Source: Pedobacter psychrophilus | Lineage (GTDB): Bacteria > Bacteroidota > Bacteroidia > Sphingobacteriales > Sphingobacteriaceae | Assembly (NCBI RefSeq): GCF_001652725.1 | Contig: NZ_LWHJ01000011.1 | Coordinates: forward strand, 558,001-622,000 | Reading direction: 5' to 3' | DNA length: 64,000 nucleotides | In this document: positions 27,290 through 37,338 of the stretch, in pieces | Numbering within the stretch: the first letter of the stretch is position 1 | How the letters are laid out: the number at the start of each line of letters is the position of its first letter | Notes under the pieces: model-generated | What the model saw: the letters and a program-made list of their open reading frames with translations, nothing else | The model's database searches: none | Told to the model about the DNA's origin: nothing | Position numbers and translations under genes: made by a program

Positions 27290-28963
27290 CTATTGAAAAA
27301 TAAACTTTTTAGTTAAAGTCTCACCTGCAAAGGTTAAAGAAGCAATGTGTAAACCAGCACCAGCATTCTGACTGCTTAAGTTAATTTGGTTACTCCCAAC
27401 TTGTAAGCTAACATTTTGTTTAGCAACAACTTTTCCACCAGCATCATAAACATTTAACACACCTTCTCCACTTTTATTAGAGAAAACGTTTACATTAATT
27501 TGTCCACTTGCTTTGTTGGCATAAACAGAAATTGCAGCTGCTTGTCCGTTGACAGTGACTACAACTGGACCAAACTCTTCACTTTTTCCGTTATTATCAA
27601 CTTGATTCAATTTGTAATAATTAGCACCAGTAACTGCATTTTTATCTAAAAAAGAATAATTTAAGGCAACGTCAGAATTTCCATTACCAGCAACTTCACC
27701 AATTTTAGAAAACTGAGTTCCATCTGTAGAACGCAAAATATCAAAATGGTTATTGTCTTTTTCTGATGAAGTAGTCCAGCTTAGTTGTGCACCATTTAAA
27801 GTGCTTTTTCCTGTGAAAGAAGAAAGTTTGATTGGTAATACAATATGTGGAATGGTAGATGCGTCAGTACCTGGTGTAAAAGCAATTCCTTTAAAAAGTG
27901 TATTAGCTGGCGCAGTGGCTAATGTAGTTAAAGTAGTATTAGCATCAGAAATAGTTTTATTAGAACTTAATGTATCTCTAAAAGCAACTATACTAGCGTT
28001 AGTGTTTGCATATACAAAAACTGTATCCCCAATAATTCTACCTGTTATCCCTTTTACACTTAATGCTGCAGTTGCAACTGATGCCGTAACTGTTCCTTTT
28101 AATTCCCAAATTGCAGAAGGCATAGCCAAGGGATTATATCTCCATTTCTCAATTTTACCTGTATCATCATTTGTAGCATAAATAAGATTAGGATCACCAG
28201 CGCCAACAGTTGATTTTAATAATACAATTTGATTTGGAAAAGTAGGTAAAGTACTCATTCCGGGCAGTGCTACTGGTGTGGTATTTGCATTATTTACAAC
28301 AGTACTTTTAGGTAATTTATTAGCATCAGATGCTGAGGTTATAGTGCCAACGTGGGCTCCAGCACTACTATTAGTTGTTTCATACAATTGTCCATTATAA
28401 ATATTAACACTTCTAAATGCTGTTACTGTAGAATGCACACCTGTAGATGCAGTTTGTGTATTAATGTCAATATACCTTACTCCCGCACCTGATGAAGCTA
28501 GCCAAAAACCAGTTCCGTCTATAGTAATTGCACAACGTGGATTACCTAAGGTAGCAGTAGTACTATAGGTAGTTGTATTTATTGCCCCGTTTGCATTAAT
28601 TAGACCTAATGTCCTATTATTATTTCCACTAAGAGTTATTCCAGCATTAACTGCATAACCAAATGCTGTTAAATAGGTCCCATTTGGAGATAATGTAAGT
28701 AATCCTTCATTGCCAGTTGCAGTGTTTCCTGTTAACTGTTGGTTGGCGCCAGAAACTGTTGTTGGTAATGCTAAAGTAAATGTAGGTGTAGTTTGAAGAG
28801 GTCCTGTAACTTTAAATTCTTTTAAGATAACCGGAACAGCATTGGCATCTAAAGGATCTGTTTCATTACCATATTGTGAAACCACTAACCTATTGGCAGT
28901 AAATTGCGCAAATGCGCCAAATGCAAAGGCGATTAAGCCTGTTGTAAGTAATGTTTTTCTCAT
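27290..28963 (-). CDS. T9SS cargo protein of unknown function
   Basis: Secreted protein of 557 residues. Signal peptide MRKTLLTTGLIAFAFGAFAQ is followed by a Thr/Ala/Asn-rich region (about 22-375) with short beta-strand-like repeats (LLTLSPNGTYLTAFGYA; AITIDGTGFWLASS; YIDINTQ) that could form a beta-propeller. Then comes the IKLSSFTGKSTLNGAQLSWTTSSEKDNNHF-type fibronectin-like module (about 378-470) and a type IX sorting tail (about 480-557, ending LTKKFIFQ). No catalytic motif was recognised. A surface or extracellular role is inferred from the tail. It is separated from the next minus gene by 76 bases. Confidence 0.75.
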   Translation of the reverse strand: MRKTLLTTGLIAFAFGAFAQFTANRLVVSQYGNETDPLDANAVPVILKEFKVTGPLQTTPTFTLALPTTVSGANQQLTGNTATGNEGLLTLSPNGTYLTAFGYAVNAGITLSGNNNRTLGLINANGAINTTTYSTTATLGNPRCAITIDGTGFWLASSGAGVRYIDINTQTASTGVHSTVTAFRSVNIYNGQLYETTNSSAGAHVGTITSASDANKLPKSTVVNNANTTPVALPGMSTLPTFPNQIVLLKSTVGAGDPNLIYATNDDTGKIEKWRYNPLAMPSAIWELKGTVTASVATAALSVKGITGRIIGDTVFVYANTNASIVAFRDTLSSNKTISDANTTLTTLATAPANTLFKGIAFTPGTDASTIPHIVLPIKLSSFTGKSTLNGAQLSWTTSSEKDNNHFDILRSTDGTQFSKIGEVAGNGNSDVALNYSFLDKNAVTGANYYKLNQVDNNGKSEEFGPVVVTVNGQAAAISVYANKASGQINVNVFSNKSGEGVLNVYDAGGKVVAKQNVSLQVGSNQINLSSQNAGAGLHIASLTFAGETLTKKFIFQ

Positions 28964-29039
28964 CGTGTTTTTGTTTTTAGTGAATAATAATTGGTTGTTA
29001 TTTATAAATAGGGCGGGATTTTCCCGACCATTGGTTGTA

Positions 29040-32000
29040 CTAGTTTTTCAAGAATTTACTTTCTCCTATTAATTTATTGGTATTCGCATCGTTAACTCTT
29101 AAAATGTAAACTCCTGTTTTCAATTCTTGGATATCTTGTTGTATCAATTCATCCTCAGAAAAACTTAATTGTTTCATCAATTTGCCTTGAAGATTATATA
29201 TGGCTACTTTAACTTGAGTATTCTGCGCTGCTTTTAAATTGACAAATATTTTCTCTTTTGTAGGATTAGGATAAATCATAATGGCAAAATCATTTCCATT
29301 ATCCAACAAGTCAAAGGTTAATGCTACCACATCTGAAATTGAAATTTTTCCGTCTAAATCATATTGAACTAGCCTATAATAGTTTACACCGTTATTTGGA
29401 TTTTTTTCCGTAAAAGAATAGTTATTTAAAGCTGAGGAAGTTCCTTTGCCTTTAACAGTTGCAATGTTTGAAAATAGTTTTCCATCTGTAGAACGTTCCA
29501 ACTCAAAACGGTCATTATTTAATTCTGAAGCAGTAGTCCATTGAATTAATGCCCCTTCTGTTTTTTTGGTTGCAGTAAATTTGGTTAATGTTACTGGTAG
29601 AGTAGTCAAAACGCCTTTCATTGCATCTGCATATCTTTGACCTAGGATAACAGCAGAAGCAGTATTAAAATGCGTAATATCTCCTATGTCTGTTAATCCA
29701 GCAGAAGAAACTAATGCTGTAAAAGGAACATCTGCATTAACTCCGGGCATTACAGCTAAAATGTTACCATATTTAGTAGGGTTTGCTGCATATCGCCCCA
29801 TCTCTCCAAAAACAAATGGTAATTTAGGTTGATTGAAAGTTGTCCGGAAATTACTGATTAAAGCCTTAATATCTGTAACCCAAGAGCTGGCCCTACTGTT
29901 ATCCGCTTCTCCTTGATGAAATAATATTCCTTTTAAAACTCCTTTGGTTTGCGCTGCTAAAACGTATTTAACAGATTCATCATAAATACTTTTATTGGTG
30001 CGTGTATTGGTAACTCCAGGAGCGAAAACTGATATACTTTGACCACCTATTGCTGTGGGTATTAAACCAATAGTAACATTAGGGTCTGCATTTTCTAGCA
30101 TCTTAACTGCAAAGGATATTCCGGGTCCAACTTGGGCTTCGCCTGGCTCTAATTCGCCATGTAATGGATTGGTTGCTTTAACCCAAGTTCCATCTAGCTT
30201 TAACATCTTAATCCGAGGATTAGGAACGTAAGTATCCTGAGATAATGAACCCCTACCGCTCATGTTAGATTGTCCCGTCAATAAATAAACGTGGAAATTA
30301 CTATCTACATCAATGTCATAGTTTTTTGTACGAAAAGAAGATGCTGGCAAATCATCTCCATTAAATAAATTACCCACTACAAAGTTTGAGAATGCATATC
30401 GTACAAAAGCAGGATTTAATACTTGAGCAGGATTAGTGGCAACAACCTCAATTTGATTTGTTAAATTATTAATCACGGCTGTAGCAGGAACAAAAACTTT
30501 ATCGCCTCCAGCTATTTCAAAAAGTGAAGTGGCATTTCCTTTAATTTTTAAGCCGGTAGCATAATTAAAAGAAAGCGTTGCTTTATTTCCTAAAAACGAA
30601 ATCGATTTAAATTCAGGACCTAAATATGGAATATTAGTAAATCCATAAGTTTTATTTAAAGCAATAAATGATAAACGATTTGCTGGAGTTGTTTTATCCG
30701 CATAATGAATTTCGTTAGCCTCTCCAACTTCCATTGGTAAACTAATTCCTGTGTTTGGAATAGATTTATAAGAATCATATAATACCTCACGCATTATAGC
30801 TCCACCAAATGGAACTGAATAATTATTTGGTGCTATTTGGACAAAATAGAATGGAAGATTTGTGTCATTCCATTTACTTCTATAATCAGTAATCATTGCG
30901 GGAAACAACCGCTTGTATAAATCTGGTTCTTGCCTATTACTTTCTCCCTGATACCATATAAAACCTTTAATTCCGTAACCAGCCACAGGACTTACCATTC
31001 CATTATATACAGAAGTGGGTGTTGCTTTATCATTATCTAAAGTAATTGGGACTGTAACTTCAGGAAACGGCTTTAAGCTCTCTTTACTCATTAAAGATTG
31101 AATAGGAATTCCACCAACAGCAGTAACAATTACGCCTACAGGAACATTTAATTTAGCTTTTAATGCTAATGCGTATTGATAAGCAATAGCACTAAAAAAT
31201 TCGGCATTTGTAGGATTCGCTTCATTCCAAGTTCCGGTTAGGTTTGTTTTTGGATCAATAGATAAAGTAGTAGGAAGTGTAAACATCCTTAAGTCCGGAT
31301 CATTTGCAGCGTTAATAAGGGCTTGTCCATTTGCAATTGGAGAGGTAACTGGATTACTACCAAAACCTTTTAACCTCATTTCCATATTTGACTGACCAGC
31401 GCAAAACCAAACCTCTCCAAGTTTTATATTATTGATAGTTTTAGAATGGCCATCTTCATCTTTTGCCTCTATAGAATAGCTTATGCCATTTGCAACTGGT
31501 GTAGCAACATTAATCCTCCACATTCCATTTATGTCAGTAATGCCTGTGTAGGCAGTGTTATTCCAGGAAGGAGTTACTGTAATTTGTGTACCGATACCAG
31601 CAAAGCCAAATAGAGGAGTCGCAGTTTTTTGTTGCTGGATAATGGCATAATCACTAAAAAGATTGTTGAAAGTTACAGGTACTGTATTGGTTGATGGAGA
31701 TGGGGTATCACTGATTACCAATTCAGGTTTATTTGTAGCGTCTTCTTTCTTATTAAAAACTATAGTCTTATCAGAATTTGAAGGATCACTTAATCCAAAA
31801 CTTACAATAGTATTTGTAGCTAAAAGGGTTTTAAAATAATTTGTTACATCCCATTCATAGTAAACACCGCTTGCCGTAATATTTACTGATGCTAAAGCGG
31901 TATTAAGGGCTGGGCGGTTATTATAATTTAAAGTAGATTCTACCCAGTTTTCTGAGGTACTTGATACCACAACGTTAGAACTTGAACTTGCTGGATAGGA

Positions 32001-32276
32001 ATTAACAAACATTCTAAATTTGGCAGATTTAACATCCGCAACAGCGGTGGTACCTAAATCAAATTTGACATACCCAATCCTTGTTTGCCCAGATGGTGAA
32101 CCTTTTATTTGAAAAGTAGTACTGCCGTAGTTATTTGTTGCCCCGCCTTGCCAAACAGATGCATCAGCTATTGGATTAAGTGTAGTGATGATTTGTGCAA
32201 TTCCCGTAAAGGAGCAAAGCATGTAGATTAAAGTTAATAAGGCAGTATAAGCTAGCTTAGTAAATGTTTTGATCAT
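29040..32276 (-). CDS. two-domain carbohydrate esterase with DNRLRE/CBM96-like module and T9SS tail
   Basis: Large secreted protein of 1078 residues with an unusual order of modules. After the signal peptide comes a DNRLRE/CBM96-like beta sandwich (about 30-190; ADASVWQGG, YVKFDLGT, WDVTNYFK). A full SIAE-type SGNH esterase follows (about 200-650; Ser296 in CAGQSNMEM, NEIHYADK, ending DLPASSFRTKNYD). Directly after it is a second, CE6-like SGNH esterase (about 660-900; Ser670 in LTGQSNMSGRG, His in DITHFN). Last are a fibronectin-like module and a type IX sorting tail. Both active sites look intact. It probably removes two kinds of acetyl group from the same glycan at the cell surface. It is divergent from the SusC gene. 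Related single-domain esterases are at 18790 (first half) and 54194 (second half). Confidence 0.9.
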   Translation of the reverse strand: MIKTFTKLAYTALLTLIYMLCSFTGIAQIITTLNPIADASVWQGGATNNYGSTTFQIKGSPSGQTRIGYVKFDLGTTAVADVKSAKFRMFVNSYPASSSSNVVVSSTSENWVESTLNYNNRPALNTALASVNITASGVYYEWDVTNYFKTLLATNTIVSFGLSDPSNSDKTIVFNKKEDATNKPELVISDTPSPSTNTVPVTFNNLFSDYAIIQQQKTATPLFGFAGIGTQITVTPSWNNTAYTGITDINGMWRINVATPVANGISYSIEAKDEDGHSKTINNIKLGEVWFCAGQSNMEMRLKGFGSNPVTSPIANGQALINAANDPDLRMFTLPTTLSIDPKTNLTGTWNEANPTNAEFFSAIAYQYALALKAKLNVPVGVIVTAVGGIPIQSLMSKESLKPFPEVTVPITLDNDKATPTSVYNGMVSPVAGYGIKGFIWYQGESNRQEPDLYKRLFPAMITDYRSKWNDTNLPFYFVQIAPNNYSVPFGGAIMREVLYDSYKSIPNTGISLPMEVGEANEIHYADKTTPANRLSFIALNKTYGFTNIPYLGPEFKSISFLGNKATLSFNYATGLKIKGNATSLFEIAGGDKVFVPATAVINNLTNQIEVVATNPAQVLNPAFVRYAFSNFVVGNLFNGDDLPASSFRTKNYDIDVDSNFHVYLLTGQSNMSGRGSLSQDTYVPNPRIKMLKLDGTWVKATNPLHGELEPGEAQVGPGISFAVKMLENADPNVTIGLIPTAIGGQSISVFAPGVTNTRTNKSIYDESVKYVLAAQTKGVLKGILFHQGEADNSRASSWVTDIKALISNFRTTFNQPKLPFVFGEMGRYAANPTKYGNILAVMPGVNADVPFTALVSSAGLTDIGDITHFNTASAVILGQRYADAMKGVLTTLPVTLTKFTATKKTEGALIQWTTASELNNDRFELERSTDGKLFSNIATVKGKGTSSALNNYSFTEKNPNNGVNYYRLVQYDLDGKISISDVVALTFDLLDNGNDFAIMIYPNPTKEKIFVNLKAAQNTQVKVAIYNLQGKLMKQLSFSEDELIQQDIQELKTGVYILRVNDANTNKLIGESKFLKN

Positions 32277-32655
32277 ATCTTAATTTGGTTAAATGATCAA
32301 ACTGAATCATTTAGAAATGTGTCAGTTTGAAAAAATAGTTGCTATATGCAACATGTAATTGGTATGCACTAAACTAGTTGCAATCAACGTATCAATTGCA
32401 GGGCATATCTTTCTTATCAACAGGGGTATTATAACAGTTTAAGAAAGAAATAAATCATGTTTGAGTGAGAGCGAAATTTTAATTATTCATTTCCCTTTAT
32501 AAACAAGAAAGATTTAAAGGGTTTATTTGAATAAAATAACCTGTGCTGTTTATATATAAAACCCTCATATTTGATACAACTGATTATACGAATGCCTTAT
32601 CCACCAAAAGGAATGGTATTCTAAAAGATTAACTAACCAATTAACTAAATTATTT
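32277..32655. promoter_or_regulatory. 379 bp divergent control region between double esterase and SusC
   Basis: Non-coding region that should hold both promoters. It contains an 8-base inverted repeat CAAACTGA / TCAGTTTG (32298-32305 and 32322-32329), a small palindrome GTTGC-TATAT-GCAAC (32338-32352), and two further TTGCA boxes near 32386 and 32398. These are candidate binding sites for the nearby HTCS. The nearest promoter-like box before SusC is CATATTTG (32566-32573), one mismatch from TAnnTTTG and without a clear -33 partner. Confidence 0.4.
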
Positions 32656-35600
32656 ATGAGTTTATTTTTCCAAAATTTGCGCTTAAAGCGCTTGTTGGGT
32701 TTATCTCTTTTAATTGCATTAATTTCTATTGACAGCCTAATGGCGCAAGAAATGGTAATTATGGGAGTTGTAAAAGACGTTGGAGGCGAAACATTGCCAG
32801 GCGTTAGTGTGAAAGTAAAGGGTGGGAGCTCTTCCTCTCAAACAGGAATTAATGGAGCTTACACCATCAAAGTGCCAAATAAAGAATCAATCTTAATTTT
32901 CTCTTTTGTTGGTTTTACTGATATTGAAAAAAGTGTCTCTTTAGGTACTGTAATAAATGTAACTCTTGAAGAAAAATTAAGTAGCCTTAATGAAGTAGTA
33001 GTTGTAGGTTATGGAACGCAAAAGAGAAGTGAAGTAACGGGTTCTATTGGGTCTATTAAAGCAGACCAGATTGATCAATTTTCTGGCGGATCTTTAAATA
33101 CCAGTTTACAGGGTAAAATTGCAGGTTTACAAATTACAACTGAATCCGGAGAGCCTGGTTCGGGAGCAACTTTTAATCTTAGGGGAGTTTCTTCAATTAA
33201 TGGTGATAGCTCTCCTTTGATAATCATTGATGGTGTACCTGTTAATAACGATACTTATTCATCTGCTTCAGATGGTGCAGGTTTTAGCCCATTAGCAGAT
33301 ATAAATCCTTCGGATATTGCTTCTATTGAAGTTTTGAAAGATGCGGCAACAGCATCAATTTACGGCTCAAGAGCTTCTAATGGCGTTGTTTTAATAACCA
33401 CCAAAACTGGGGCAGGTACAGTTCCAACTATTAACTTTTCTATAAATAGCAGTATAGTAGGCATTTCTCGTAAAATTGGAATTTTAAATGGCCCTCAATT
33501 TAGAGATGCGTTTATCGAATCTATTTTCAATGCATCTGCTGCTGGTATTTCTACATCAAAAGTTTCTGTGATAGATTCATTGCATCCTTATTATAGCCAA
33601 ACTCAAAATTGGCAAGATATCATGTATAGAAATTCTTTACAATATAAAGCTGATTTAAGTGTGAGTGGGGCTTCTAAAGATAAAAACATGAATTATTTTA
33701 TAAGCGTGGGCTATAAAGATTTAAAACCTGTAATAGTTGAAACTGGTTATAAACAATTTACAAGTGCAGCAAGGGTTAATTATAATATTACCGATAAAAT
33801 AAAGGGATCTACAAATTTTAACATCTCTAATTATACTTATGATAGATTAAATACTGGTGGTGGAACAGGAAGTGTAATTTTTAGATATTTAATTACTTTG
33901 CCAGTTTATAATCCTTATGATCCTATAACTGGTCAAATCATTCCATTATTTGAAGGCACAAAAATAAGTCCTTTGGCACAAGCTATTTATACTGAAAATG
34001 CAATTAACAGATCGCGTTTATATGGAAAGCAAGAATTGACCTTTAACATTATTAAAGGTTTAGATTTTAAAACAAGCGTGGGTTTAGATTACAGTAATAC
34101 AGAAACTAATTATTTCACTCCGTCTATTTTCCAAACGGATGGTAAAAATGTTTACACAGATTATCGCCCTGTGGTAAATAATTCCTTTACAAATAATAAC
34201 ACGCTAACCTATCAACGTACTTTCAATAAAAATCATAATGTAAATATTTTATTGGGTCAAGAATATCAAACTTATAAATCTAGTAGTTATAATTTTAGAG
34301 GAACAGATTTTATAGATGATAACATTACCAGTTTAGCAGGTGCTGGAAATATCACCTCATTTGGGCATGGCGAGAGTGAAAATAGACTATTATCTTTTTT
34401 TACCCGCTTAAATTATAACTATAAATCTAAATACATTGTTTCTTTATTAATGAGACAAGATGGTTCTTCAAGATTTTCTGCAGATAACAGACTAGCATAT
34501 TTTCCATCTATATCTACAGGATGGAGATTTACAGAAGAAGCTTTCTTTAAAAATAAAAACTTTTTAACCGATGGTAAATTAAGGATTGGATATGGTATTA
34601 CAGGTAACCAAGGTATTGGAGATTTTGCGGCAATAGGGGCATTCACTAAACAAAGCACCTATTTAGGTCAGTCATCTATTGTACAATCTGCTTTGGATAA
34701 TCCAAATTTAAAGTGGGAAACTACCAAGCAATTGGATATTGGTACAGATTTGCAATTCTTTAAAGGACGGGTAAATCTAACTGTAGACTATTATTCAAAA
34801 AATTCAGAAGATCTATTGTTCAATGTCCAAGTTCCAAGTCAAACCGGTTTTGGTTCAATTCCTTATAACTTTGGTAGTTTGGAAAACCATGGTTTTGATT
34901 TTCAATTAGATGGGATAGTATTGCAAAAAGCAGTTACGTGGAATAGCATCATCACCTTTGGTTTAAACAGAAATAAGGTAACATCATTACCAAATGGCGA
35001 TGATTATCGTCCAAATAGCACAAGTTTAGCAAGGGTTGGTGTTCCTGTTGGTGTTTTCTATGGCTATAAATCACTTGGTGTTTATGCAAAAGATGCTGAT
35101 AATGTATATAAAACTGATGCTAATGGTGCTGCAATACCTTATCGTAAAGGTTCTGCAAATGGTGCTATTTATAAAGGTGGAGATGAAATTTATGAGGATT
35201 TAAATGGTGATGGAGTAATCAACAATTTGGATTTACAAGTTATTGGTAATCCAACTCCAAGTTATTTTGGAGGATGGCAAAACACTTTTACTTATAAGAA
35301 CTGGAACTTTAGCGCATTTTTTAACTACACCATAGGAAATGATGTGTTTAATTCTATCAGAAGAGCACAAGATGGTTACCAATTTGACGCTAATTTCTCC
35401 ACAGACCAACTAAGAAGATGGAGAACACAAGGTGATGTAACGGATATACCTAGGTTAGTAAAAACGGATCCAATGGAAAATTACGCTATATCTTCACGAT
35501 TTGTTGAAGATGCATCTTTCATTAGACTTCAAACTGTTAGTTTAGGATATAACCTTCCTAGTAAACTAACATCAAGATTAGGCATTAAAGGTGCAAATAT

Positions 35601-35751
35601 AGGTGTAAGTGGTCAAAATTTAATTACATGGGGTTCTTATTCAGGATATGATCCTGAAGTAAGTTCTGGTGGTACATTATCAGCAGGAGTTGATAATGGC
35701 TCATTCCCAAAATTGCGTTTCTATAATTTATCTTTAAACGTTAAACTATAA
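32656..35751 (+). CDS. susC: SusC/RagA-type TonB-dependent outer-membrane transporter
   Basis: Outer-membrane glycan importer of 1031 residues. Signal peptide (about 1-30), a carboxypeptidase-like regulatory domain (about 33-108; GVVKDVGGETLPGVSVKVKG), then the TonB-box/plug region with NEVVVVGYGTQKRSEVTGS, the SusC signature LQGKIAGLQI, GVSSINGDSSPLIIIDGVPV and SIEVLKDAATASIYGSRASNG (about 110-250), followed by the beta barrel ending in LSLNVKL. It is intact and full length. The SusD gene starts two bases after its stop. Together they import oligosaccharides released by the surface enzymes of the neighbourhood. The substrate cannot be read from sequence. Confidence 0.97.
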   Translation: MSLFFQNLRLKRLLGLSLLIALISIDSLMAQEMVIMGVVKDVGGETLPGVSVKVKGGSSSSQTGINGAYTIKVPNKESILIFSFVGFTDIEKSVSLGTVINVTLEEKLSSLNEVVVVGYGTQKRSEVTGSIGSIKADQIDQFSGGSLNTSLQGKIAGLQITTESGEPGSGATFNLRGVSSINGDSSPLIIIDGVPVNNDTYSSASDGAGFSPLADINPSDIASIEVLKDAATASIYGSRASNGVVLITTKTGAGTVPTINFSINSSIVGISRKIGILNGPQFRDAFIESIFNASAAGISTSKVSVIDSLHPYYSQTQNWQDIMYRNSLQYKADLSVSGASKDKNMNYFISVGYKDLKPVIVETGYKQFTSAARVNYNITDKIKGSTNFNISNYTYDRLNTGGGTGSVIFRYLITLPVYNPYDPITGQIIPLFEGTKISPLAQAIYTENAINRSRLYGKQELTFNIIKGLDFKTSVGLDYSNTETNYFTPSIFQTDGKNVYTDYRPVVNNSFTNNNTLTYQRTFNKNHNVNILLGQEYQTYKSSSYNFRGTDFIDDNITSLAGAGNITSFGHGESENRLLSFFTRLNYNYKSKYIVSLLMRQDGSSRFSADNRLAYFPSISTGWRFTEEAFFKNKNFLTDGKLRIGYGITGNQGIGDFAAIGAFTKQSTYLGQSSIVQSALDNPNLKWETTKQLDIGTDLQFFKGRVNLTVDYYSKNSEDLLFNVQVPSQTGFGSIPYNFGSLENHGFDFQLDGIVLQKAVTWNSIITFGLNRNKVTSLPNGDDYRPNSTSLARVGVPVGVFYGYKSLGVYAKDADNVYKTDANGAAIPYRKGSANGAIYKGGDEIYEDLNGDGVINNLDLQVIGNPTPSYFGGWQNTFTYKNWNFSAFFNYTIGNDVFNSIRRAQDGYQFDANFSTDQLRRWRTQGDVTDIPRLVKTDPMENYAISSRFVEDASFIRLQTVSLGYNLPSKLTSRLGIKGANIGVSGQNLITWGSYSGYDPEVSSGGTLSAGVDNGSFPKLRFYNLSLNVKL

Positions 35752-35753
35752 TC

Positions 35754-37337
35754 ATGAAAAATATAAGATATAATTTAAATTTTAGCGTCGGGGCATTAAT
35801 CCTATTAACATTAGGAATGTCTTCATGTAAAAAAATATTGGATGTAGAACCAACCACACAATATGCGTTAGGAAATTATTTCCAATCAACCAAACAAGCA
35901 GATGCAGCATTATTAGGTGCATATCATCAATTGCAAATAGCAACTAATCAAGAATTTATTTACTATGGCGAAGGAAGGGCAGATAATGTAATAAGGGGAG
36001 CTGGTTCTATAACTAGTAATACTTTAGGTGTTCTCAACAATACATTAGATGGCAATTTAAGCTATGCCCAATGGGATTCTTATTATTCTGTTATAAAACA
36101 GGCAAACTTAATATTAAAAAATGTACCATTAATGAGAACAAAAGGTATTTTAATTGCAGATGCTGATTATAATAGAATATTAGGACAAGCTTATGGCTTA
36201 AGAGCATTATGTTATTTGAACATCGTTAAGATTTGGGGTGATGCGCCATTGGTTACCCAACCAATAGAGGATGTTAAAGATATAAATGATTTAAAAACTC
36301 CTAGAGTTGATAAACAATTAATTTATAATTTAATTTCAGCTGATTTAAAAAAGGCAGTTCCATTAACTCCGACTACAAATGCAACTAATGATTTAACCAG
36401 GGGTAAATTAACTAAAGCAGCTATATATTCCATCCAAACTGATTATTACATGTGGCGCAATATGCCAGATAGTGCTTTAATTTCATCTGGTTTAATAATA
36501 AAGCCAGCAGATGGAACACCAGTTTCTAGTACTTACAGTTTAGTAGAATTATATAATGCTACAGCAAATTATAGTTTTGCAAATACGTCTATTGATGATT
36601 CACCATATTCGAAAATGTTTGTTGATGGTTTATCTACTGAATCTATCTTTGAGGTTGTTTTTAGTTTTGATGAAGAAAATACTTCTAACATCTTTGGTAT
36701 TTACGGTAATAATAATGCTCAGTTTTATGCTAATTCAGAATTTAGCTCATCATTTGGTAACGATTTGAGAGGAATTGCAAACTTTAAAAATGATGTTCAA
36801 ATTTACAAACAATTTCCTAAAGGAACATTTGACCAAACAACCCAAAATGATAAGAATGTGATTTTATATCGTTTAGCGGATATCATGTTATTAAGAGCAG
36901 AGGCTTTAAATACAAAAGGTGATAGAAACGGAGCTTGGACATTGATTAAAAAAATAAGGGAGAGAGCCTATGGACCTGTAGAAGTACAAACTACTATCCC
37001 CAATCCTAACCCTGCTTTACCACCAACTTTTGTGATCAATAATCCAAATACTCGTAACAGTATATCATCCGGGCCAACCAGTGAAACTGCAAAGGCTAGT
37101 TTTTTTGCTGCAAGTTTAAATGAAGCAGAAGATATTATTTTAAACGAACGAAGAAAAGAGTTGGCATTTGAGGGAAAACGCTGGTTTGATTTGGTTAGAA
37201 CAGGACGTGTTTTCACAACAATAAACCCTACAACACTAAAACCATTGGTAGTAAATGCTGAAAATATTTTATGGCCTATTGGCTTAGATGTAATCAGACA
37301 AAATACCAACATTATACAAAACGAATATTATAAATAA
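35754..37337 (+). CDS. susD: SusD/RagB-type surface glycan-binding lipoprotein
   Basis: Lipoprotein of 527 residues that forms the lid of the SusC transporter. The signal peptide ends in a lipobox (GMSSC, Cys24 or so) followed by KKILDVEPTTQYALGNYFQS, the usual SusD start. The tetratricopeptide-like helices include YGLRALCYLNIVKIWGDAPLV, and the C-terminal RagB part has LADIMLLRAEALN, NERRKELAFEGKRWFDLVRTG and the closing LWPIGLDVI. It is adjacent to SusC and to the lipoprotein gene at 37339 (one base gap), forming a three-gene operon. Confidence 0.96.
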   Translation: MKNIRYNLNFSVGALILLTLGMSSCKKILDVEPTTQYALGNYFQSTKQADAALLGAYHQLQIATNQEFIYYGEGRADNVIRGAGSITSNTLGVLNNTLDGNLSYAQWDSYYSVIKQANLILKNVPLMRTKGILIADADYNRILGQAYGLRALCYLNIVKIWGDAPLVTQPIEDVKDINDLKTPRVDKQLIYNLISADLKKAVPLTPTTNATNDLTRGKLTKAAIYSIQTDYYMWRNMPDSALISSGLIIKPADGTPVSSTYSLVELYNATANYSFANTSIDDSPYSKMFVDGLSTESIFEVVFSFDEENTSNIFGIYGNNNAQFYANSEFSSSFGNDLRGIANFKNDVQIYKQFPKGTFDQTTQNDKNVILYRLADIMLLRAEALNTKGDRNGAWTLIKKIRERAYGPVEVQTTIPNPNPALPPTFVINNPNTRNSISSGPTSETAKASFFAASLNEAEDIILNERRKELAFEGKRWFDLVRTGRVFTTINPTTLKPLVVNAENILWPIGLDVIRQNTNIIQNEYYK

Positions 37338-37338
37338 G

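Noticed and set aside
27753-28181. 142-codon open frame on the plus strand
   Set aside because: It lies antisense inside the T9SS protein gene, whose signal peptide, modules and sorting tail are clear.
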